Source of the DNA: Cristatella mucedo
Lineage: Eukaryota; Bryozoa; Phylactolaemata; Cristatellidae
Assembly (NCBI GenBank): GCA_009760855.2
Contig: WPIO01000074.1
Coordinates: 767,001-831,000 of the forward strand
DNA: 64,000 bases
Reading direction: 5' to 3'
In this document: piece by piece, positions 56,573 to 64,000 of the stretch
Numbering within the stretch: the stretch's first letter is position 1
Layout: each line of letters opens with the position of its first letter
Notes under the pieces: generated by a model
Database searches by the model: none
Seen by the model: only the letters and a program-made list of their open reading frames with translations
What the model was told of the DNA's origin: nothing
Position numbers and translations under genes: made by a program

Positions 56573-56692
56573 GCAGTCACTACTGCTTGCAGTGAGGATA
56601 AAAGATTGCACACTGCAGGACTCAATCCTGTGACTCTGGTCGTGCAGAGCAAACACCACACTTCCTGGGCGATGACCCAGGGGCGATAGGAA
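56573..56692 (-). mobile_element. SINE-A fragment
   Basis: Minus strand: part of the tRNA-like head (GTCGCCAAGGAAGTGTGGTG-like order is blurred), B-box relic CAGGATTGAGTCC, and a short body. Diverged. Confidence 0.4.
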
Positions 56693-57487
56693 ATTGGCCT
56701 TGGAAATATTTTGATGCCTGTGAGTTTCTGTTTCAGCCTCTAATTGATTACCCGGTATTTAATTAATGTGATTTATTACCCGGCAGGTCGAATGTGCCTT
56801 CATGTGCACATGCTGTCGATGACACAATGTATTTTATGTTAGTTATAAGGATAACTCAGTATGTGATCCTTTAGCAGTTGCTGTACATGTGGCGTCTCCC
56901 TGGCTGTGCATGTTGGCTAGTTCAGATCTTTCGAAAGTCTGACTGAGCTGCAGCTCTGCAGAACCCCAACAGCCGATATTCAGCGAGCACATTGTCTGCC
57001 CTTGACATATTTTGCAGTGATACTTTGTTTAGTACATGGTCGATATTGTACTTCACTTAGCAGTTAATGCCAACAATAAGCTAACATGCCGCGACCTCAT
57101 GAGCCATTTTGAAATGCTTCAGGCATTGTATTTTAGCACATTGCCTGCTGTCATACTTAAACTGAACACGTGCTTGCAGCATGTATACCTCGGCACGTGA
57201 CAGACGTGTCGTCAGCGACCATTGATGTTACACTGAACCGACTTCTCTGGTCCGTGTGCTGAGCATTCTTCTTATTGTGTAAAAATATGCATAATTAGTC
57301 TACTTCTTTACAAAGTATGCACCGGTCTCGCTTGATTTGGTTACTTACAACAACCTCGGCTATGAGATCCCTCAAACGTTTGCACCTGAATAAGAACCTT
57401 TTAGCTAACTATGACTGGTTTTGTCTTCAAACTGCCAAATGCTTTACTGTGTGAGAGCATAGGGATAGGTGCTTGATAGTGGGCCAT

Positions 57488-57489
<2 letters not shown>

Positions 57490-57528
<39 letters not shown>
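57490..57528. repeat. (GT)n microsatellite
   Basis: About 19 GT units, followed by degenerate GT-rich sequence to 57640. Confidence 0.95.
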
Positions 57529-57530
<2 letters not shown>

Positions 57531-57637
57531 TGTTTATATGGGTGCGAATGTGTGCACATGTGTTACGTTTGTGCATATATGTTTGAGTGTTCAAGTTGTT
57601 AGACACTTTTTGTGTTTATGTTTTCTGCACGTGTGTT

Positions 57638-57771
<134 letters not shown>

Positions 57772-58009
57772 TCTGTGTGTTGTGTTTTTGTGGGTGCCTC
57801 TTTCCCTCCCTCCTTCCATCCCTTCTTTTATCTCTTCCTTCCTCCCTCTCTCCCCGGTTATTCTGTCCTGTCTGTTCAGCTAATGCTGTATAAATGCAAA
57901 TGGCCTGTAGTCCAGAAGCTACATATCTCAGTATCGGATGTATTTCCGTGCTCTGGGAGAGGCTATGTTACAATGCTGTTGGGGCTATAAACAGCATAGA
58001 TAAAAAGAT

Positions 58010-58120
58010 ATTCATTTGCATAGCGCCCCAAGAGAACTTAATATCTATTCAGGGGCTTCACATATGCCTCGGGGCTCGAGCCCACGACCTCAGCCAGACT
58101 TTGGTCGGGGCTTTACAGTT
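58010..58120 (-). mobile_element. SINE family B
   Basis: Minus strand: B-box GGGCTCGAGCCCC, then the tail (CCCTGAATAGATATTAAGTT, CTCTTGGGGCGC, TATGCAAATG). Very close to the copy in the protease gene at 37.7 kb. Confidence 0.8.
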
Positions 58121-58769
58121 CAGGAGTGCTGTTCATAGCAATGGAAACGATGAATTCCTCAACGTGGAGACATATGGGCATGCTTATTATGATGGAGCTT
58201 GTAGATACGATCCTTCCCAAAAGTCCTGTTCCACTGCTGAAAATGCACGAATCAGTCAGAGCCAGAGGTCCATGCACAGCTACTTGATCCACTAAACCGT
58301 GTGACCACAGCAGTCAATGTGGAGTAGCTGTAGCTTGTAATTAGTGCATCGTGTGTGTTAAAAGTGGAAAACGGCAGTGTAGTTGATGTGGATTTGCAGA
58401 GTTTAAAAGTAGCATTTCTAAGGACCGAAGCTGCAATTTTTTTTAGCATTTTGCTGAGCTCGAGTTCTCTTGTGTGTTCCCAGTCCCTGTTTGTGGGTGT
58501 TAAGGAAGGATTTTCTCTCTAGCACCCGACAGGGGACCGCCAGCTTTGTCCGGTGCGTTTTGGCACTTTAGTTCAAGACGCCTTCACTGCTCGACAGCAC
58601 CATGAAAGGATGATTGCAGGCGTTGAGTGAAATTAGCCGGAGCAAATGATCAGTGGCACTGACTGTCGTGAAATCGGCTGTGGAGCTATGAGCTACAATG
58701 TTCAATCACTTTAAATGCACGGCAGTATGACTAGTAGACCCGGCTCAGGTTGGCCCTAGGAAATAGATA
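58121..58769. other. No recognisable gene
   Basis: Short ORFs only. Possible upstream region of the CARD-TRIM gene. Confidence 0.35.
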
Positions 58770-58945
58770 CCCACTGATTTAACAGCCTTTTCTCGCATAG
58801 CAGCAACAGAAGAGCCTTGACGGCTGTCACCGCTGCTTGCAATGGCAATAAAGGATCACGCACCGATGCAGGATTCCAATCCACGGCCTCCGGACCGAGG
58901 TCGTGAAAAGCAACTGCCTTACCTAGTGTGTCATCACGGCTCACC
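58770..58945 (-). mobile_element. tRNA-derived SINE, family A
   Basis: Minus-strand near-full copy: GATGACACACTAGGTAAGGC head, B-box relic GGATTGGAATCC, the GGTGACAGCCGTCAAGGC body, and the TTAAATCAG tail end at 58775. Confidence 0.8.
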
Positions 58946-59294
58946 CAAAGTCGGCAGGGGGGATGACTTCCACTTAAATACGCTTGCAAACGTCCGTCGA
59001 CGGAAGGCGTAGCACTCGTCTTTGCCGAAGCACCGAAATTTTGATGAGCACTCTCTCCCACCTCCTCCCGAGGCGCCACCGCACACGCAGCGGCGAGCCC
59101 CGATGAGACCTCTCCGGAAAGACAGCCATCGAGGCGAGAAGCTTCCATGGTCGCTCGACTTTCTCTACTTTCTTTCCAGCATCCCACATTCGACCCGGTG
59201 CGGCAAGACCGATGCGCCTAGCTGCCGGCCCATTTCAGCCGTGCGGAGCAGCCTCAGGGCGCAGTTGAGCTTGCCTCCTTTTCCCTTCTCCAGG

Positions 59295-59504
59295 ATGGAG
59301 AGCTCTCGCTGGAAGCTGCAGCCCAAGCACTGGGCCGTCATAAGCGACGAGCACTGCCGGCAGGTGCTGTGCAGGATATGGCCCTTTGCCATGCAATTCT
59401 TGGATGGCCAGCTGCTGGCCGACTACATGATCAAGCGCTGGGCGCTGACCACAGCCGAGCTCAGCTCGACCAACCAGCCCGAACAGGAGATGCAGCAGCA
59501 GCAG
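59295..59504 (+). CDS. CARD-TRIM gene, exon with first half of CARD-like domain
   Basis: Reads MESSRWKLQPKHWAVISDEH, RQVLCRIWPFAMQFLDGQLL, ADYMIKRWALTTAEL and ends MQQQQ|GTAGTG, phase 0. The helices fit the first half of a death-fold CARD domain (L-x(2)-LL-D-x(2)-L-A-x-Y-x-I, then ALTTAEL, like LTxEE in CARDs). CARDs mediate assembly of signalling complexes in apoptosis and innate immunity. The ATG at 59295 is one base after a strong acceptor (CCTTTTCCCTTCTCCAG, 59277-59293), so the true start may lie in an upstream exon. The frame is also open upstream to 59022, but that part is Pro-rich and unlike the domain. Confidence 0.65.
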
Positions 59505-59513
59505 GTAGTGTGA

Positions 59514-59632
<119 letters not shown>

Positions 59633-60184
59633 GAGGTTGCATCCGATTGCATTGCTGCTGTGAGATTGCTCGGGAGCCTCGTCGGATTCGGCCGCCTCCA
59701 GTTCAGCCGCCTCCTGCTCAACTCCGCTACCGCTCAAGCTCCGCTACCGTCTGCACTTCGGCTTCGTCTGCACTTCAGGCGTTGCTGCCACAGCCTGCTC
59801 CTCAGACGTCTTGCACTTTATGTCTGGCGCCTCGTCGATTGTCGCAGCCACCGGCCTCTCCCATTCTGCCGCCTCCAGCTCAGCTCGTGATGTGGTAATG
59901 CATACCCCAGCCTACAACAGTGCAGCACCTAAATGTCGATGTCGGCTGGTACTAGGGGCTGGAGGGGCCTTCCGACCTTGACTAGCCAATCGGAGCATGG
60001 CATCCCTACTGCTAGGCTCTAGCAACAACGCTAACCAATCGGAGCGCAGCGTTCCTTAGTCGAAGACGACAGGAGGCTCCACTTAGCATGTACGTCTGCG
60101 AAACGAGTTGATGATAAAACGTTGTTGAGTTCGGTTGTATTCCAAGTGCTCCAAGTCGTTTTCTGCTTAGCAATACGTGCACAC

Positions 60185-60430
60185 TCACGCACACAACACT
60201 TACATCACACTGATTCTCTCCGATGTGCACTGGCTCCCAGTCAATCAACTCGTCGACTTCAAGGTTTTTGTCATCACGGCATGTAGTATGTCCGTGCAAT
60301 TTTCTCTCTGTGTGCTTGTGCATGCTGACACTGTCCATGCTGCCACTAACCATATTTTCACCTTTACCTGGTGAATGTTTTCCCTAAATGGATCCTGGTG
60401 AATGTCATACAGATGTACTATTATTAGTAT
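60185..60430 (+). mobile_element. L2-like LINE 3' fragments in intron
   Basis: TGCACTGGCTCCCAGTCAA and GTCGACTTCAAGGTTTTTGT match the ORF end of the LINE (DLHWLPVKQ, DFKVLS region). It then skips to the 3' UTR (GCATGCTGACACTGTCCATG). Internally deleted and old. Confidence 0.6.
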
Positions 60431-60621
60431 TACTGGTATTATCGACTTAAGAGTTCAGTTTTTCACCCAAGTGCTGGCTTTTCATTCGATAGCTGTCATC
60501 TGAAAATATGTGACACTTTTTGTTAGCCTTGTGTGCAGTTAAGCTTTCGAATTTTTGTGTTACTTATTGCATCAGTCAACAGCCTACTGATTAGCAGAGC
60601 AGTAGTTTTACTTGTCTGAGC

Positions 60622-60624
<3 letters not shown>

Positions 60625-60657
<33 letters not shown>

Positions 60658-60702
60658 CACTTGATAAAGCGCCCTCAGAGAACTTAATCTTTTTCTAGGC
60701 TT
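60625..60702 (-). mobile_element. L2-like LINE tail in intron, with (AAT)n
   Basis: An (AAT)11 microsatellite, then the minus-strand tail GCGCCCTCAGAGAACTTAAT up to CTAGGC. Solo, recent. Confidence 0.8.
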
Positions 60703-61013
60703 ACTGGAACTTGATGGCATGCTTCTTTTTTCAGATTTTATTGTTCTTGGGGCTGACGTGGTCAGTAGTAGGGTTAATAAAGACAATGACTGGCCAGCAT
60801 CATGGTTGATGAAGAGGGATTTAATTTGGCCACAATTCGACCTGTTGCTAAAGAAGCTCAGCTGGCGGCTGAGCCGTCCCGTCCCCTGTCGCTGCCTCCG
60901 GTTATGCCTCCTGTGATCGCTCGTACTAGAATAGAATAGAGTTCCTACAGGGTTCATATGTGAGACGCACGCGAATGTGTGCCTGCTTATAAACGACGAT
61001 CGTGCATCCTCAG

Positions 61014-61240
61014 GGACCGGAAGAGCCGGCCGTGAACCGGCAGCTGCTGACGTCAGTCGAGGTCAAGGGCAAAGACGTGCTGCGCATCTTCATGGAAGGT
61101 CTGCTCGAGACGAGGCAGCTGAGCCTGTACGACCGGATGATGGCCGAGCTGCTGAGCGTTGCCGACCTGCCTTGTTACGCACCTCTGCCACGTGCAGCTT
61201 TTGACGACCCGCAGCAGCAGCAAGACATGGCTATTGGCAG
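61014..61240 (+). CDS. CARD-TRIM gene, exon with second half of CARD-like domain
   Basis: Acceptor CATCCTCAG at 61013, donor GGCAG|GTGGGC at 61240. Phase 0 in, phase 2 out, matching both neighbours. It encodes PEEPAVNRQLLTSVEVKGKD, VLRIFMEGLLETRQLSLYDR and MMAELL, the last CARD helices (the ...F-x(2)-L-x-E-T-x-Q-x(2)-L-x(2)-M pattern is very CARD-like). An acidic linker with DDPQQQQDMAIG follows. With exon 1 it makes a domain of about 110 residues. Confidence 0.68.
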
Positions 61241-61307
61241 GTGGGCGTGTCACCTGCACAGCTCGTGGCTTGATGGTTGCATCACTAGTTCTTGGTAGCT
61301 TCATTTG

Positions 61308-61311
<4 letters not shown>

Positions 61312-61358
<47 letters not shown>
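61312..61358. repeat. (TC)n microsatellite in intron 2
   Basis: About 23 CT units, 70 bases downstream of the exon 2 donor. Confidence 0.95.
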
Positions 61359-61359
<1 letters not shown>

Positions 61360-62019
61360 CTTTGCATGATCTAAAGAGTAAGCCTGCCAATGGGTTACTG
61401 GTGACATGTACGTGATTTTGTTATGCATAAGCATGCACTGGACAAAAGGAACTTAAACAAAGCACACGCTGAGCAACTAGAGAGCTTTTAGCGCCTGTTT
61501 ACATTTTTTATGTCAGTTTAGAGGATTTCTCGACGTCAGTCGAGGAGGCGGTCTCAGTTCTAGGCTTTTGGAATATAGCAGTATAAGGCAAGGTCTGCAG
61601 AGGATTTAATATCGATCATTTAAAGTCCAATGAACTCTCAAGCTTGCCAGGGCACCTGCAATGCTCGTAGCAGGCAAGTACCGATTGAGTGTTGCTCAGC
61701 ACGTGGTCCTTTGTGTGCTTATTCGTTACAAGACTGTCGTGACTAAGGGCCAGAGCGATATGTTTCTGTATAGCTTCCCAATGAAGTTGTCTTGTTTATG
61801 TACTTCTATTGCAAATTTCTACATCATTCAGCGAATGCTGCTAGCCTAGGGTCTAACTAACCATTAAACTGTGATGGAGTCTTCTTTCGTGCTTCAGCAC
61901 GTGTAGTTAAGTAGTGTCTAATCTCTGTACTTGCATGATGCGCACTCGTGCTTGCTTACCTGAGAGATTTACCGTGCTTATCATTAACCCTAGGTCATTT
62001 GTTTACCTGCAGCGAGCTG

Positions 62020-62075
62020 TCAAGTGCCTATGTGGAGATTGGGTTCTATTAGGGTGTCCCCCCACGCGAACGAGC
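62020..62075 (+). mobile_element. Decayed L2/SINE-B-type tail in intron 2
   Basis: GTCAAGTGCCTATGTGGAGA then TTGGGTTCTATTAGGGTG follows the tail pattern without a microsatellite. Very old. Confidence 0.45.
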
Positions 62076-62228
62076 TATTGTCGCCAGTGTTGTCGTTTGT
62101 CACACATCCGGGTAGGCTAGGGTAGAGAGCCTCAGAGGCTGCATTAGCAGCGCTCTTTTTTTGAGCATACCTGCCAGAGCGAGGCTCGCCCGCGTTGCGT
62201 GAGCCGCTGTTCGGGTTCTTTCTTTCAG

Positions 62229-63747
62229 CTCCGATCTCATCGAGCGCATGACGGCCAGAGAGCGGCAGCTGCTGCTGTGCCCCGTCTGCCAGCAGCTCAT
62301 GTCGGACCCGGTCCTGCTCGCCTGCCTGCACACGTGCTGCCGCAGGTGCCTGCCACTTGAAGGCATGGGCGCCGGCGAGCCGTCGGCGCCTGACTACCCC
62401 GTCCAGGCGGACGACGAGTCTCGCTGCGAGGGCACTGTTCGAGCTGCTGCCGATGCTACTACTGCTGCTGCTGAAAAGCCGGTCGTCGACGTCGTGGAGC
62501 CGAGAGGCGACGACGGCAGCGTCGCTCCGCTGGCCAAACCGCTTCCGTCGGCAGTGAGCGAAGACGCAGCGACGGCGGTCCCGACGAGCAGCAGCAGCAG
62601 AGGCGCCCGCTCGCTGTGTCCCGTGTGCCACGAACCGCCTCCGACACTCGGCGCCGAGCTCCTGCTGCCGCCGCTGCCGAATCGCTTCGTCGCCGGCTGG
62701 ATTGCCGCGCTCGCCGAGCGTCTGACAGGCGGCCGATGTCGCCGCTGCGCTGACAAGGGCTTCGACGACGTGCAGGGCATCGTTCGCTGCCTCAACTGCG
62801 CCTGCTTCTTGTGCAGCGGCTGCGCAGCCGACCACGACTCGTTCCTGAAAGGCCACGCCGTGATCAGCGTGGAGGCGTTCTTCAGCGGGGGAGGCAGCGG
62901 CGGCTTTAAGCACGCCGCCGCCACGCAGTGCGCTGTGCACCGCTGCGACCTGGAGCTGTTTTGCAAGCAGTGCTCGGAGCCGTGCTGCATCAAGTACCTG
63001 ATGGCTTGCTGCCTGCCGCAGAGGCACGCCATCGTTCCGATGGAGCTGGCCGCCCTCCGAGCTCGCGCCGAGATCGGCACTGCGTTGAACAAGCTGTGGC
63101 CAAGCGGCGCCGAACACCTGTCGACGGCGGCGCCTCCGTCGGATGACTCGGGCGAGCCGGCGCCGCTGCTGCCACGGAATATCGGAACGCTCCTGCTGTC
63201 CGCCTACATGAGAATACTGGGGGACGGCAAGCGGGCGCTTCTCGACGTGATCGACGAAGCCTACGAAGGCGCGAGGGACCTGGTGGAAGATCACTGCCAG
63301 CAGGTGGTGCTGAAAGCCTCCGAGCTGGACGCGCTCGTCGGGCACGTCATCGCGTACTGTCAAAGTCTGCTGAACGCTCCGAGCGAGGCCTGGGGCAGCC
63401 TGGTCGAGCAGCTGCCGGTCGTGATGCCGCTGCTGCAGAGGCTGCTGCTGCTCAGTGCGACGACCGGCAATGACGACAGCGGCGGAGGCAGCAGCAGCAG
63501 CTCTGTCGGTAGCCTCGACGGTCCGAACGGCAAGGGTGGTGATGGAGGCGGCAGCGATCTCTCATCGCTTCTGCGCTGCTCTGATTGGCTGATCGTCGAA
63601 CGCCTGCCGATGTCGGTTGACCTCGAGGCCATCGTAAAGGAGCTCGTCGGGGAGCCGAGGAAGGTGCCGGCCGGTGAGTGCCACGTGCATGCGCTCGGCG
63701 GTCCTCTGCTTGCTGCCTCAGCTGCCTCGGCTGCTGCCAACGTGTAA
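62229..63747 (+). CDS. CARD-TRIM gene, exon with RING, B-boxes, coiled coil
   Basis: The acceptor TTTCTTTCAG (62219-62228) joins in phase 2, making a Ser codon. RING: LLLCPVCQQLMSDPVLLACL, HTCCRRC, with the last C-x2-C pair (SLCPVCHEPP) delayed by an acidic Ala/Ser-rich insert of about 90 residues, as in TRIM71/LIN-41-type RINGs. B-box 1: CRRCADKGFDDVQGIVRCLN to CSGCAADHDSFLKGHAVI. B-box 2: CAVHRCDLELFCKQCSEPC to QRHAIVPME. Coiled coil from about ALLDVIDEAYEGARDLVEDH to PVVMPLLQRLLLL. RING-B-box proteins are E3 ubiquitin ligases. A consensus donor (GCCG|GTGAGT) at 63674 suggests the exon ends at 63673, with NHL, filamin or other domains beyond the window. Otherwise the frame stops at 63747. 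Confidence 0.8.
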
Positions 63748-64000
63748 GGGTGCAAGTGCCCGAGTCCCCGCCGCCGGCATGAAGGAGACTCGGTGCGCTT
63801 GTGCTCGCGGACAGCAGCTGCTTTGATTGCTTCTCCCTGCTTCTCTCTCCTCCTTCGCCTGACTCGGCTGGACTGGAAGCACTGGGCTCGGCGGCCGCCG
63901 CCGGTCAACTGCCGCCAAAATGGTCCTCTCTGCCCATCTGCCACTCCTCTTCGCTCAACATCGCAACTGCATTCGCTCAATGTTCGTGCTTCCGTGCGCT
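63674..64000. other. Probable intron start or next exon of CARD-TRIM gene
   Basis: After the GTGAGT donor the sequence is GC-rich. It includes a pyrimidine-rich stretch (GCTTCTCCCTGCTTCTCTCT, 63826-63845) that could precede an acceptor. No exon can be fixed before the window ends. Confidence 0.35.

Noticed and set aside
62020-63363. 447-codon minus-strand ORF
   Set aside because: Mirror of the GC-rich RING/B-box exon. The plus-strand frame has the zinc-ligand motifs and correct splice sites.

Overview
The window comes from the nuclear genome of a multicellular animal, most likely an invertebrate. It contains spliced coding exons with canonical GT/AG borders, tRNA-derived SINEs, L2-like LINE tails, hAT and mariner DNA transposons, long dinucleotide microsatellites, and a Maverick/Polinton (adintovirus-like) element. 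I cannot name the species from the sequence. No CRISPR array, operon, rRNA or free-standing tRNA gene is visible.

Layout. 1-24.0 kb is repeat-dense host DNA. It holds LINE 3' tails, two SINE families, a hAT transposon (1924-4631) with terminal inverted repeats and a target-site duplication inside a LINE tail, two minisatellites, a mariner fragment and a possible sushi-domain exon (19.4 kb). 24.36-48.40 kb is one AT-rich Polinton/adintovirus-like element with about 165-bp terminal inverted repeats. Inside it are recognisable remains of a protein-primed family B DNA polymerase, packaging ATPase, adenain-like protease, double-jelly-roll capsid protein, retroviral-type integrase, a YqaJ-like nuclease, a parvovirus-type phospholipase A2 domain, three phage-tail-fibre-like repeat proteins and several unidentified proteins. 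The set is what a virus-like, self-synthesising element needs: replication (polymerase, nuclease), integration (integrase), capsid assembly and DNA packaging (capsid, protease, ATPase), and entry or attachment (PLA2-like, fibres). Nearly every reading frame carries in-frame stops or single-base frameshifts. Two LINE copies, a SINE and a pair of inverted retroelement tails have landed inside it, so this copy is dead. 48.4-59 kb is again repeat-rich, with the longest LINE reverse-transcriptase reading frame (49769-51376), large GT/CA microsatellites and GC-rich stretches that may be exons.

59.0-64 kb is GC-rich and carries at least three exons of a plus-strand host gene. Their phases join cleanly and give a CARD-like domain followed by RING, two B-boxes and a coiled coil. 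A pure 39-unit CTG tract lies 10 bases past the splice donor of the first of these exons. The gene probably continues past the window.

Main points for a second look: the domain make-up of the Polinton-like element, the unusual pattern of its in-frame stops, the CARD-TRIM architecture, and the CAG/CTG hairpin that would hold a splice donor in its loop.
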